Source: Schistocephalus solidus (lineage: Eukaryota > Platyhelminthes > Cestoda > Diphyllobothriidea > Diphyllobothriidae). From it: DNA of 64,000 nt. Position numbers and translations under genes: made by a program. Where the stretch lies: assembly GCA_017591395.1 (NCBI GenBank), contig WEDG01005259.1, forward strand, positions 208,655 through 272,654, given 5' to 3'. Below are positions 36,701 to 48,885 of this stretch, in pieces (position 1 is the stretch's first letter; each line of letters opens with the position of its first letter). The notes below the pieces were generated by a model, which was not told the DNA's origin, did not search any database, and worked only from the letters and a program-made list of their open reading frames with translations.

Positions 36701-39700
36701 AGCTCTAGTGCAGGTGTTCGAGAATTTTAAATTCTGAGCCGTGTTTTCAGCGGTTATCGGCAATATGACTGTTTTTGCACGGCAACCACTGACATCAGGG
36801 CTCCGACAAACTGAGATCTGTTCTTGCTAGTGCAAGCTGGCAGAAAGTTCGTCTTTGTAGGAGTCTAGCTCAGCAAATTACCGCATTTGCCGCGAATTGC
36901 ACCAGCTGACTCAGATTCACCATCGATCAATAGTCTTATGCGCCAACGTGTGCCAACTGCATCGTTTTGTGGCTCTGCCCTTTTAGACCACAAATGCAAG
37001 ACACCCTTTAGATGACCTCACCATGATGGCAAAACAAGCCTTATCCTTAATTATAGAGGACATTTCGACGAGTAAACTAAAGATGGATTATTTTTCAACA
37101 TACTTTTTATTGCCATGCTTGTTTGCAGTTTGGAGACTACTAAGATGAGCATCACATTGACTTCCAAGTAGCCTTGTAGATGATTCCTTTAGTACGATCG
37201 ATCAGTAAGGCACTTGAGGGTGGCTAGTGGACAGGAGACAACTGAGGCACCAGCCGACAAGGCCGGTCTATCGATAAGGAAAGCAGCATGCGCGGACTGT
37301 TGCTACGGGAAACCATAACAACGACTGCAACTAAGGGCGAATACGACTAACTTCACTCACTAAATGGGTACGATTTCATCAGCGGCAGAGAGTATGATAA
37401 TAGGCTTTTAGAGAAACCACAAGAATTGACTGATAGAAAGAGACGGTGAATACTCAAATAGCTATTTTTGCAATAGGACAATAATTTGATTTGCGTAGCC
37501 TTTCAGACTCATAGTTGAACCCATCACCAGAGGCGGCAGTGAAATGGCAACCAGACATTAAACCCGGTCAACAAGCTTGTGCTAGTCCTAGAATCTGTTT
37601 ATCGTGTGAAGGCAAACCAACATCGTTCACTGGAAAACATTCGTTATCTAGTGCCGGGTGAATTTTAAGAATCTTAATAGTTCCTACCCTGACCAGAAAC
37701 TTCGCGCGAATGCTTTCTGATGCAAATTCAGTCCGTCATAACTGCACACTCGCAGACTGAGGTTTGACCTGTGAAAGAGTCATCAACAATACAACATCGC
37801 TTACCGAGCCCTGTTCAAAATTGGCTTTGCGCCGGAAGATGGTAGGGATGAGCAGACTGCGACCGTGCGGTTTGTCAATTTCTAAACTTGAAAGAGTCTA
37901 TAATAAAATGACAGGACAAAACATGTGAACCTGAGGTATCAGAAACCGTAACAAGTTGATGTTTTAGGCAAGTATACACCCACAGACTGAGATCACTGAA
38001 GGAAATGTAAAAACAACGTAAAACACCGAGGCCTGACGCTTAAGATCCCGGTGAGGAGGCTGAATGATTTGACAGCTGATGCACACCTGAGCACACAAAC
38101 TGTGGTTCATGCCTAGCCTCTGCATACTGCCGAAACGTCAGACTAAATGGACCGACTTTGAGGCAAGGTGGTAAGGCAAAAAGACAGTGAAACTGCTCCA
38201 TAGGATTAACTTAGCCCCCTGTCCATCACTTCTGCAACCTGCTACTTAGTTTTGTACACTGCAGATCTGTAGAGAGACAGAGGGAGGGAGAAGCAGGAAA
38301 CTAAAAAGCTATAGGAACTTGGAGAATACGATTGGTCCTTTGACGCTTACTGAATAGGCATCAGAAGGAGCAAGTGATGGACACCGAAGTGAAGAAGGAA
38401 CAAAAGTGAACGCATTTTGATACATGAATATGCCTTGGTTGCTCGTTCCGGGAAAAACTGAACAAGTGAAGATACAAAAGAATAGACGGTGAAGATGTGT
38501 GTGCAAGTGGTTTCCCGAAACCAGCCTCAACGTCTATTAAACGACTTGCATGACACTGAATCTGCCATACATGGGCATCACCTGCTAGAACAATGACGGG
38601 ACACCGAAAACAGATTCGCCTTGTCAGTTGCTGGCGATTAATATGTGGGAACTGTTACGCATCAAAACGTATTTCTGTGATTCAGCTGTTGGCCAATGGC
38701 TCAGCAGTTGACCTCAGGTATAAAACCTGAGCTTTCTTGGTTCCGGGGTCTGACGTACACTATGCAAATCAAAGCCTCCAAGCTTCCATCGAGCAGCGTA
38801 TTACGGGTTTAAAACACAATTTAGCTACCTTAAGGGATTCACAGCGGAAGAAAGGATTCTCGGAGAAATTGGCATGAAACCAATGGACAATATGGCATAC
38901 CACCGAAGTTATTGCTTGGCCTGAAATAACTGCTGCATCTCCTACCATCTGTCAGCCATAATACTTTTAACAATTTGACTTTAATCTAGTTCGTAATTTT
39001 TGTTTTTGCACGTTACATGAATATTTTTGGCGATAGCTTTCGAGAGGAAGATGCTCTGTCCCGGAGGAATCGGATGGTCGAATTCCGCGAATTAACCTGG
39101 CACCACGTTGAATTTAATACCAGATACCTATAGCATACTGTATAGCGAAGGCTGTAGTCTGAGGATAAACTGGCAAAGACGCAACTTCCTCTCATTCTAT
39201 AAAAATCCCTCCAAAACGTGATATTTTAGTGCATGCAACTGAACATAAGGCTTTAAATGTGCATACGACGGAAAAGGCCTCAGGAAAATCAAGCTATTTG
39301 TGATAGTATAGCTGACTGCCGTTTAAGTGCACTCAAATGGATGCGGGAAATTCAACTAGCAACGGAGGTGACTGAAGCGCTTTCAATGATAGAGTGGGCA
39401 AAATAAAGAAACTCACATCGTTCCCCATAATCATCTATTAATTTTTTTTTCAGTTGTTAAAATTATAGATTCCGCTAATGTCCTTTCAGCAGTAACGCTG
39501 AGATCTTCGGGTGATTTGCATTCAAATAAAAATGACTCATGGGCATGAATACATTGATTAGAACATCATTTTTACACCAAGTCGGGTTCCAAGTGTGTAA
39601 AGTGGTAAACAGAGCGTTCTCTTTGATAAGTTTCTTAAAATAAATTAAGATTAGAGATCTGGTATCCCATTTGCAGCTTGTTAACCATCAGGACTCCTTT

Positions 39701-40910
39701 CATTTACCGTTAGCTGTTATAGTGGCTTGGTTTGGAATTTACACAAGCCACATCTGGTAACAAACTCTTTTAGTAGTTCTTGTAGTAGATGGTATATGAG
39801 TGTTTTCCCTGAAGACCGTCGGAATCTGACGTTTTTTCCGCTTGGAAAGTTTGTTAAATCTTGATTGTAATTCCCTTAAAATTGACTTATTCCTATTTGT
39901 CTTGATAACAAAACTGAATAGGGGCGTATTGTTGTGTATTGGAGCCACGATCTATGACCCTCGCAAACGGTCGCATAACACCGGGCCGTTTTTATTACCG
40001 AAGATGCGGTAGAATGATGTGGTTATTCCCGTATTAGATGGTGTTCTTACGGGGCCCCTAAGGTCAAACCACGGAATACTCGCCAGGACAGCAGATGGCT
40101 CAGTGAGTTGGGAGGGATGCGATATTGACAAATTGACACAACCGGCAGTCCCGGCGAGGATACTACCATGGTACCCCAACTAAAAAAGTAGGAGGGCAAT
40201 GGTGCCATCTCCTACGAGAAATAATTGCTGGAAACTTGCATTCTGTAATTTCGCACTCTGCTCTAACAACCGCACTAGTTATAAATACACTCAGATATTA
40301 AAGGGGGGTGAGGTAATTCCTTTTACAGGATGAGAAAGATATCTTGTAAGAACTAATTTATCATCCGTGACAGCTGTCGCAACCAGTAAAACGTAATGAT
40401 GGATGTTGCCTTTTTCCAGTGTGCCCTGTTCAATAGTAGCTTTGGGTTATACCAATTTCTTATCTCCGTCACTGTCCAATTACCATTACAACGCAGGCCA
40501 CCTGAGAAAAAAAATATATTAAAAGTAGATGTGGGAGCCAACCAATGCAAAGTTATTTTGGCGATGGTACCTATTGGAAGCAACAGGAGCCCAGTACTAC
40601 CCTGGTGACCGGCTACCCAGGCAACCTCATCAGCGCAGCCTTAGTACACGCCTACACAGAACAAATAATCAGGGGTCATCAACGCTTTGGCATTTCCCAC
40701 CATGCATAAGAAATGTACCGGAAGCTACAGAAGGCATTGCTGCGAACTCTGGCGTGAGCATCACCCACCGTTCGGTAGCTACAGTGCGTAAAAGAGTCAT
40801 GTAGATGAGGGACCAACTGGACGCAACTGAGCAATCTGGTGTAGTTTAGCTGTCCCTGCTAGTGTACAGACCAAACCGCAGGACGACTACTTAGTTCACG
40901 GATACGCCAA
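33800..40910. other. Intronic DNA, old repeats only
   Basis: Within RalGEF intron 7. I see only weak dispersed-repeat traces (for example at 37501) and short AT-rich runs. The frames at 34085, 35026 and 35280 have no recognisable motif. No tRNA, rRNA or conserved protein segment was found. Confidence 0.45.
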
Positions 40911-40914
40911 CGTA

Positions 40915-41065
40915 AACGGTTAAGCTTAATGTTAGGGCTAATGTAAGGTTTATGCTATGGGAGTATTTAATCTCTCGGGGGCTACGCTCAGGGCCACCTT
41001 TATTACGTGGGTGGGGCGTTCCTATTCCCATATCTCGTTTAGGGGGACACGTTAGTCATCCTTAC
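40915..41065. mobile_element. Family B right half with short core
   Basis: A short GTTAGGG-like run (40921-40955) is followed by 'gtgggtggggcgttcctatt', 'cccatatctcg' and 'acacgttagtcatccttacc', matching the right end at 4170-4235. Confidence 0.55.
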
Positions 41066-42679
41066 CAGAGGTTGATCGGAAAAGCGACCTACTGCACGCG
41101 CCCTGACCCTGAAGTCAACATCATGGGTATACGGATGATGACGAATATCACCAGCACGAGAGGGCGGAAGCTGCGGCAGGGCTAGAACTCCGCCACTCTA
41201 GTTTTCAATGTTCCCTCTGAAAATCAGGCGCTAATCGCACGCTGCCACACACCGCTGCCCCACTGTTATTCACCAACCTGCGATGAGAAACCAAAAGCAG
41301 TTGCTGTTACTGCTTCAGTATCCCTGATGCTGAAATCCTTCATGAGCCCCAAAGCTCAGGTGAAGACAACGACTGTTACGGTTGTCGCATACTCTCTTCA
41401 ACAAGAACTCGGAATCCGAATGTCTGTCCCCACTCAGGCCTTTCTTTAAAATTCATCGATTTAAAGACACGTGAATCAGAGATTGCCCTCACTTCACATA
41501 TTTCCTCCAAGTCATAATTTTTTAGTTGAAGGCGGCAGGGAGAAACGGCGCTCAAAAAGCAAGGTGCATGTGACTGCACTCTGGTTATAACGATGGCGGC
41601 GGCGATCGATGTCGCTCAAGTGTTAGCAAGCTCTTCAACTTGTGTACGACTTGACAGCCAATTAAATGGCAGTAAACGGTACGCACGCACGAACAACGGC
41701 ACGGAGTCAAGAGGAGACGTCTTAGAGACGTGCACCTCTACCTGCGTGCCACCACGTCACACAGTTTGGCTTTAATTACCAAGTATATACACCTGTGAAG
41801 GAACCGACCGTTAGCAGGTTTGGGCGCTCGCAGTTATGCTTTAAATCTTGGAGGAAAAAGATCGTGGGAGCTGCTGTGCGTAACTTGGGTCATTCTCTCG
41901 ACTGCATTCCGAATATGGCAAGTTGGCCTGAAGCGCTTGGACGACTTTCAGCTGCACCCTTTCACAGAGATATGCCTGATCACAACTGGTGATATTAGTC
42001 TCAAATTATCTACTAGGGGCGAAAAACAGAGATTATACAATACTAGGGACCGTTACAACTGTTATAACTGTTCCATCAATGTCGCAACTGAGAAAAAGCA
42101 AGTTTGCAAGCAGGGGCATTCCAAGTGTTCGATAATGACACACAGACAGCAAGAAGGAACGCAGCCACAAAGTGCAAGTTGATCTTTCAGAAAAAAAAAC
42201 CGGTGATGCATAAGCGGTTCTTAGAAGAGGGAAAACCAATCAGTGGGTAAAACAACTTAGTCCAATAAATGAGGTTAAGAAATCCAGAAGTAATGCCTTG
42301 AGAGAACATTTCGAGAAACATGGTCCTTTTTTCCTGGCTGGTTTTCTGGGCCCCCTCTGTTAGCAATCTCTGACTTTTTCGAAATAAATGAGGATAATGG
42401 TTTAGAGAAGTCATATGCCTCTGAGCCCCAGTTAAGGTCGAATTAACCAGTGTTACCGAAGGCTGGCGTATGACTAATCGGGAGACCACTAGTTATGCTA
42501 ATTGGCATAATTGTGTATAACTAGGACCTGTACGTTTGTTGAACAGCGTAGGCCAGATAAAAATAGCTAGGATATAGCAATCAAGTAATCTCTAAGGGGC
42601 TGGTTCTCCTCTAGAGTGCAGCGCATTTTAAAAAGGGCGGCTGACAAGACACAAGCGTCATAGATCCACAACGCCAAAT

Positions 42680-43125
42680 CCAACCCCTTGCAACATAAGT
42701 ACACTGCCATCGAGCATTCTGCGCGCGAATCAGTCTCCTCGGACATTTTCGGACGCAATGCCAGCAACCTTAACTGCTACATCCACATACGCGCCTACCG
42801 TCACTCCTGCTTTAAATCTCACGGCCTAGACGACGATGACCACCGCAACAACGGCAAACAAACTCCCGATGCCTCGCCACCCTCGATCACCGGCACAATT
42901 GTCCCTGCTGTAAGCCCCGAGTCGATCAAAGGCGAAGACCACCACTAAAACCAGACTTCTTCCACTCATCCATCTTGTTGAGAACACATCCCACGCCCTG
43001 TCATGCACTTCTCGCACCACCACCGCCGCCCACAACATTAGCCATTAGGATTCGATCCCCGTTGAGATCGCACACTCACCTCACACATCGGTCTGACCGG
43101 CCACTAGCGAATCCATCGCAAGTGG
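42680..43125 (+). pseudogene. C2H2-finger LINE tail fragment, decayed, joined to family A
   Basis: A Ser/Thr/Pro-rich linker, a segment 'ccctcgatcaccggcacaat' shared with the minus-strand fragment near 23800, and a final finger 'DRTLTSHIGLTGH' with a stop before RIHR. Family A sequence follows immediately at 43126, the order found in the 45-49 kb element. Confidence 0.6.
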
Positions 43126-43440
43126 TGGGCTGAGAGAGTGACTACAACGGTTCCTTCTTACCGTGGCCTCTATTGTACTCTGACTCCTCGGGATCAGAGA
43201 CGGTATGGTGGCACGTGCTTAGGAGGGGGCTTTGGTGCGCCAGATAACTGCGCCCCTTCCCGTCTCCGGTAATTTTGACGTGGTTTTGACTATGAACCCA
43301 GTTGGCGGATGGGGAAATATTGAGGTAGATGCAACCCAGTCTAATCCCACTGTAGGCTAAATCACGCGCAAGTCACCATCTCTGAGTCACTATGCTGTAG
43401 GGCACACGGTGGGCCTTGTAGAAATCGACGGTCAAACCAT
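43126..43440 (+). repeat. Family A repeat, 3' half, diverged
   Basis: It follows directly on a C2H2-tail fragment (to 43125). It retains 'ggttccttctta', 'gtctccggtaattttgac', 'cacgcgcaagtcaccatc' and 'gtagaaatcgacggtcaaac'. It is older than the copies at 5.5 and 48.3 kb, judging from the number of differences. Confidence 0.75.
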
Positions 43441-44180
43441 CGGATTGTACCTTCCTCTCTCACTTAGGTGAATCATGAAACGTATAATACTGACTGCTTG
43501 TTGGCAGCTTATAAATATTCCGTGGTTATTCCGCTGAAGTTTATGATTTCGGCTCCAATATTCCTATCAACTTTCGAACCCAGCCTCAAAATATTTGTTT
43601 AGATGAGTTTTCTCCAAGTTGAAACTCCTGCCTCTTCTGGCATGAAAAAGGCGTCTTAAATGAGCATTTCAATAGCCTTTATTTTACTTACGAAACTTCT
43701 AGATTGTTGCTGTTGGCTTAGGACGCCTAGGTCTCTTTCGGAAGAGTTGCAAAGCTGCCAGTGCTTATGTGTCAACCAAAGATGTCTCTAGATCTGAGCG
43801 CATAATTCAGAACTCTGATGTTCAGTAACAGTGTTAGAATCCGAAGTTTTGTTAAACGGTCATTTTCAAGCATGGTAAGATTGAACCAGTCATATCTAAA
43901 GTCGAGAAGACAGTGTCTTGGTAGCCGAGACCATGACGCCCACGAATCGCATGTGGGAAACAGTTGGAATAACAAAAACAAAATTGGTGACTTGGGGGAT
44001 AAAAACCGGAAGTGCAACTGCAGTTCTCAGGACTGGTAAACGAAGAGCCTTTCGATTGGTTTACGCACAGAAAAAGCGTGTGAAGCTATTACTGCAGCCA
44101 AGAATAAGTCAGTGTTTAAATGCCCCTTACCTATGGATCAATAAAAAATTATTAGCAGTCAAAAAGGTAGGCATGCCACG

Positions 44181-44556
44181 TATGGCCACCTAAACAGGGC
44201 AGGAGAATAAGAACCACCCTGCCCGCGTAAAATAGGCGGCCTTACGATAAATTTCAGGAAGGGTAAATATAGCTATGTCTTAACACTACCACTAAACCTA
44301 ACATAAAACTAAAATGGTCCCTTTTACCATAAACCTATCCTTATCCCTAACCCAAACCGTAAAGCTTACACGATAATAACCTTAACCTTTAGCTGCTCAT
44401 GACCCTTACCGCAACTCTGACCTTAACCTCAAACGTAAACCTAACCCTAAACCACAAACCTCACCTTACTACTAAATATAATTTCCTTTGAAGTTAGCAC
44501 AAAGCCGCAGGCATTGTGGGCGGTAACTTTTATTGTTTTCTGTTTATACGGCCATA
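44181..44556. mobile_element. MITE-like element with telomere-like core (family B, best copy)
   Basis: The left end reads 'tatggccacctaaacaggg'; the right end, reverse-complemented, reads 'tatggccgtataaacagaa'. Similarity continues to about 38 bases (ending 'caccc' and 'cgccc'). The interior is degenerate CTAACC-type repeat ('acctaaccctaaaccacaaa'), in opposite orientation to the copy at 3.9 kb. Length 376 bp. Confidence 0.68.
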
Positions 44557-45682
44557 TAGTATATCATTAACGTCAAGAATATACGCAATCTGGTCAAATA
44601 CATGTCAACAAAGCCTGATATAAAGTGCGTGCTGCTGACGACCAGCGCACGAAACTTTATTTTATTACTCTGTGCGTAAGCTTCTACTGGCGCTCTCGTA
44701 TTTTGGAGGAAGTCTTCGAAAAATAGCTAGGAGATGAATGTTAAATAAGGGCTTGTGGACAAGCGATACTCTGAAATAGAGAACTATATCATCAGGCAGT
44801 TTAACCTTCCTCTTGGAGAATTAAAACTACTCTGGTACGAGTAATGCCAAGGAGGATGGAGACTACGTTTGAGGTTACACCGAAGGAAATTTCATTGAAA
44901 TATTTGCGGTTGACAACTGTTTGGAAAGTGTAAAGCTCAGCGAATGAAAGCAGTCTGATTCCTTTGAGAACGCCTTTTCCAGCGGAGAATGAACTAACTC
45001 TGAAGAACAGGTGCCATAGCGAAAAAATTTACAGTGAAGATGTGAATTCGACATAATGAAATTCAACATCTGTTGGTGTCTGTGTGTATTTGTGTCTGGG
45101 GGATGTAAGGGGTACTAGTTAGGGGTAGCACCATACAGATAGCAGTTGGTCGCTCCATTTGTATCTTACAGGTGGTGTATGCTCCTGTGGCTGCCTCTAA
45201 CTGGTACCCAACTCTCACATGTGGCTCCTCGAAAATGGCGTCTTCCTAGCGGCCACACCCCGGGCATCCGTCATGACAGGCGGGCTAAACCAGGTGAGGG
45301 TCCCCGGTGCTGTGTCTGCCTCCACACCCGGTATATCCGACTCCCGAACTTCCCACCTCCCCGCTCTCAAAAAGTCATACGATGGGGGCGACAGCAACCC
45401 TGTAGGCTGCCCAGGCTAACTCGGGTCGCTCTCCCACTAAAACAAAACCGTGACCCATAGTGGAGTCCGGCAGTCGCCTGGGATATCCGAGCAGCCCTAT
45501 TTAGGGACAGCGCTGCTTGCCTACTCGCTGAGGAAGGGGCTAGAAAACGTGCCCTAAACAAATGCTTGGTCTCACGTCTTCTGCAGCCAGCCGCGGCTCG
45601 CAAAATACGCGATCGTAAAACTCCAACAAACAACAATACCACCATTCCCATCGCCCGCGCCATTCCCTCCGGGGTGCTCAGG

Positions 45683-46507
45683 TGAGTCCACTCACACTAG
45701 CAGCCTGGAATGTTCGTTCTCTTTAAGACAATCCTAGGAGCAACCGGCCGGAACGGAGGCCGGCGCTAGTCGCCTGGGAACTGGCGCACTACAAGGTGGA
45801 CATTGCTACTCTCAGCGAGAGCCGATTCTCTGAGCAGTGTCAGCTGGAGTACATGGGTGCCGGCTTCACCTTCTTCTGGAGCGACCGGCCAAAGGCAGAG
45901 CGACGCGACGCTGGTGTTGCCTTTGCCATCCGGAACGAAATTGCGGGACGTCTGCACTGTCTGCCGCAGGTTATCAATGATCGTCTGATGAGCCTCCGCA
46001 TACCTCTTCGGGGAGACAAGTTCACCGCCTTCATCAGCACCTACGCTCCCTGAATGACGAGCTCTGATGCGGCGAAGGAAAAATTCTACAAGGACCTTCA
46101 CGCCTTGCTGGCGACTGTGCTGAAAGAGGACAAGTTAATTGTCCTTGGTGACTTCAATGTCCGCGCCGGGACGGACCACGCTGCCTGGCAGGGAGTGCTG
46201 GGTCCCCACGGTCTCGGTAGCTGTAACGATAACGGCCTCCTTCTTCTGCGCACGTGTGCGGAACACCGTCTCCTGTTGACCAACACCTTCTTCCGCCTTC
46301 CGACGCGGGAGAAGGCCACGTGGATGCACCATCGGTCGCGGCGCTGGCAGCTGCTGGACTATGTTCTCATCCGGAGGCGAGATCGACAGGACGTGCTGGT
46401 AACCAAGGCGATCCGCGATGTCAATGGTTGGACCGATCACCGCCTCGTCATCTCCAAGATGAGGCTCCGACTTCAACCCCGACGAAGGCCCCAAGCTAAG
46501 CGACCGC
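45683..46507 (+). pseudogene. RTE-type apurinic-like endonuclease domain (retrotransposon EEP)
   Basis: This domain nicks the target DNA to prime reverse transcription. The expected motifs appear in order in one frame: 'AWNVRSL' (catalytic Asn), 'DIATLSESRF' (catalytic Glu), 'RDAGVAFAIRNE', 'RLMSLRIPL', 'TYAP', '[10 protein letters not shown]' (Asp and Asn), '[15 protein letters not shown]' and 'GWTDHRLV' (final Asp-His). All catalytic residues remain, but there are in-frame stops soon after the start (near 45724) and just after 'TYAP' (near 46051), so the copy is inactive. The long minus-strand frame at 46135-46494 is a shadow. Confidence 0.88.
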
Positions 46508-46609
46508 CAGATAAGTTAAATACTCTTTTGTTAAATTTTCCAGCCCACTCTTTTGATTTCAGCAACCAAATAACAAAAAAATGGAAAACCTGCATGCTCT
46601 AGATGATAA

Positions 46610-47490
46610 CGCCACCGTGAAGACACGATTGTGTCAACTGTGAAAGATAATTCAGTCCACCGCCCTCGAAGTCGTAGGACGCGAACGCCTTCATCACCAG
46701 GACTGGTGTGACGAAAATGACGCCGACATCAGCAACTTACTCGCTGAGAAGAATGGACTACACAAAGCCTACATGGACCTTTGGACTGACGCCACCAAAG
46801 CAGTATTCTTCAGAGGTCGCCGCCTTCTACAGCAACGACTGTGGGAGATGCAGTACGCCTGGATGATCTGAAAGGCTGAGGAAATCCAGGGGTATTCGGA
46901 CCGCAATGAAATGAAAAACTTTTTTCAAAGCCATTAAGGCCATCTACGGCCCCTAAGCCAAGGGGACCGCACCGCTGCTCAGCTCTGACGGCACAACACT
47001 GCTGACAGAGTAATCGCAAAATTCTGAAGCGCTGGGCTGAGAACTTTAGAAGTGTCCTTAGCTGCTCATTAGCCATCTCAAGTGGACACCAACAATGACC
47101 TGAATATGCCGCTTTCCCTACCAGAAACTATCCGGGCCGTGCAACAGATTTCCAGCCGTACAGCACAGGGATCCGATGCAATCCCACCGGAAGTCTACAA
47201 GCGCGGCGGGCCCCGGATGAGGGCAGAACTCATAACCCTCTTCCATGAGGTGTGGTGCAAAGGACAAGTTCCTAAAGATTGCAAAGACTCGACCATGTTC
47301 CATCTCTACAAGAGGTAGGGGAACCGACAACTCTGTGATAATCAAAGAGGCATCTCATTGCTCACCCTTGCCGGGAAGATCTTCACCGTATCCTTCTCAA
47401 TCGTCTGAACGGTCACCTAGAGCAGGGCCTAAACCTGGAAAGCCAATGTGGCTTCCGCCGACACCGAGGAACAACTGATACGATCTTTTC
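46610..47490 (+). pseudogene. RTE-type reverse transcriptase, N-terminal part only
   Basis: Scattered over three frames: 'ISNLLAEKNGLHKAYMDL', 'KAIKAIYGP', 'LSSDGTTLLTE', then an open stretch 47082-47318 with 'SLPETIRAVQQISS', 'GSDAIPPEVYKRGGP', 'LFHEVWCKGQVPKD' and 'LYKR', then 'RGISLL', 'LNRLNGHLEQGL' and 'SQCGFRRHRGTTD'. These are the standard first motifs of RTE and related reverse transcriptases up to the FRxxRGTxD block. The sequence stops there. Several stops and frameshifts interrupt it. The rest of the palm and thumb is absent. Confidence 0.82.
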
Positions 47491-48026
47491 CACCCGTCAG
47501 CGACCGCAAATTCCCCTCACGCATCGGCCTGGTCGGTCACTTGTGAATCCATCGCACAGAGACTGGCAAACCAGTGCCTGGAGCACAAACACACAGCAGA
47601 GATCACAGGCTCCACTGCCTTCACTGGCCTCGTGCATTCACGCATTGCATGGGCCTATTCAGTCACATGCGCATCTATAACAGCGGAATTCACCGCAATG
47701 CTGACAACACCGATACCCCATGCACACCCTCCGCTCCTGCCATTGTTACCGCCACTGCCACCCCCTCTACCACGAATGACATCACCTCAGCCTCTCACGA
47801 TTTTTCTTGCCCACACTGTGCCCGCAACTTCAACTCACGCATCGGCCTGGTCGGTAACCTGCGAACCCATCGCACGGAGGCTGATGAACCATTGCCTGGG
47901 GTTTCGACATACAGTCGACGCATACATCTCCACTGCCCTCACTGCTCCTGCATATTTACACACCGCATTGGCTTATTAGGACACATGCGCCTCCATGACA
48001 ACCTGCGGTACACAACCGGAGGTTAA
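47491..48026 (+). pseudogene. C2H2 zinc-finger tail of the RTE LINE ORF
   Basis: Directly after the truncated reverse transcriptase come finger-like repeats: 'DRKFPSRIGLVGHL' with a stop at the next codon, 'LHCLHWPRAFTHCMGLFSHM', a Thr/Pro/Ala-rich linker of about 40 residues, 'FSCPHCARNFNSRIGLVGNL' followed by RTHR, and 'LHCPHCSCIFTHRIGLLGHM' followed by RLHD. The pattern CPxCxxxFxxRIGLxGHxRxH is a C2H2 finger; in many invertebrate RTE elements one such finger ends the ORF. Here there are four in two pairs. The last half is open from about 47720 to the stop near 48024. A nucleic-acid-binding role is the likely one. Confidence 0.8.
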
Positions 48027-48109
48027 GCCATATCAGCGCACACTACCTACACCAATACATAGATAACACCCTCACCATCATCACGTATCTGAGAATATCG
48101 CGGTTATCC

Positions 48110-48885
48110 TACAAACCGTGGCTTGGAAGGCTGCCAATCTGACGCTTACACCAATTCACGCCATCGGCCCAGTGTATGTGCTGTGTGCGTCGAGTGGCTG
48201 ACCAGTGGACTGTGAGTGAGATGGCGGTGGCTCCTCCATATCCCATGAGTAAGTTAATCCTAGTGTGTGCGTTATGGGGGCAGGTCGTGCTGTTGCGCGC
48301 GAAGACGGGTACGCCGACCCGTCAGCTAATGCACCCACACCCACATCGGACAACTGACTGGCTTAAACGGTGGTCTGATTGTGATGGTGGAGGAGAGAGT
48401 GAGGTCGACCGGTCAGCGAATTTTCCTCACTATAAACAATCTGACGCGCTTGAAATTATCACGGTGCGCTAAAAGCCGTGGCTTGGGAGGTTGCCAACTG
48501 ACGGGATAACACGGACCGTGTGGTCAGCCCAATTTGTCTTTTGTGTGTAATGGCTGACTGGCGGACTGAGACTCAGGCTGCAATGGCTCCTTCTTAATGC
48601 GGCCTTTATGGCACTCCCACTCCGTTGGATCCGAGCCAGGTGTGCTGGTACACCAAGGGGTGGCTCCGGCCGCGCCAGCCACCTGTGCCCTCCCCCATCT
48701 CCGGTCTTCTTGACTCTGTCCTGACACTGGGCTCAGGTTGGGGAAGAGGAGAGAGTACGGTAGAAGCAGCACAAGTCTACTATCACTTTAAACTCAAGCA
48801 CGCGCAAGTCACCGTCCCTGCATCACCCTTTCGTGGAGCATACGGTGGACCTAGTCGGACTGCGATAGTCAAACTGTCATGTTGA
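48110..48885 (+). repeat. Family A interspersed repeat (3' region of RTE LINE)
   Basis: From 48257 to about 48876 it aligns base for base with 5497-6123, at roughly 85-90 percent by eye. Shared landmarks are 'gtgtgcgttatgggg', 'ctcactataaacaatctgac', 'gccaactgacgggataac', 'atctccggtcttcttgactc' and 'gagcatacggtggacct'. The first 150 bases repeat part of the internal segment ('ccgtggcttggaagg'), so the copy contains a partial tandem duplication. It follows the C2H2 tail, which suggests family A is the 3' untranslated part of that LINE. Open frames here are not considered coding. Confidence 0.8.

Larger units (their letters stand above)
45146..48885 (+). mobile_element. Internally deleted RTE-type LINE with C2H2-finger tail
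   Basis: In order along the plus strand: a 5' region whose translation includes 'LTGTQLSHVAPRKW' and 'HDRRAKPGEG'; an endonuclease (45683-46507); a connector and the first part of a reverse transcriptase (46610-47490); a C-terminal block of C2H2 fingers (47491-48026); and a 3' region shared with other copies (48110-48885). The catalytic part of the reverse transcriptase, including the metal-binding aspartates, is missing. Its N-terminal half passes directly into the fingers near 47491. Nonsense and frameshift changes occur throughout. The element lies in the 16.7-kb intron 7 of the RalGEF gene, opposite to it in orientation. Element boundaries are approximate. Confidence 0.82.

Noticed and set aside
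46135..46494. Minus-strand 119-codon ORF
   Set aside because: Shadow of the LINE endonuclease on the plus strand.
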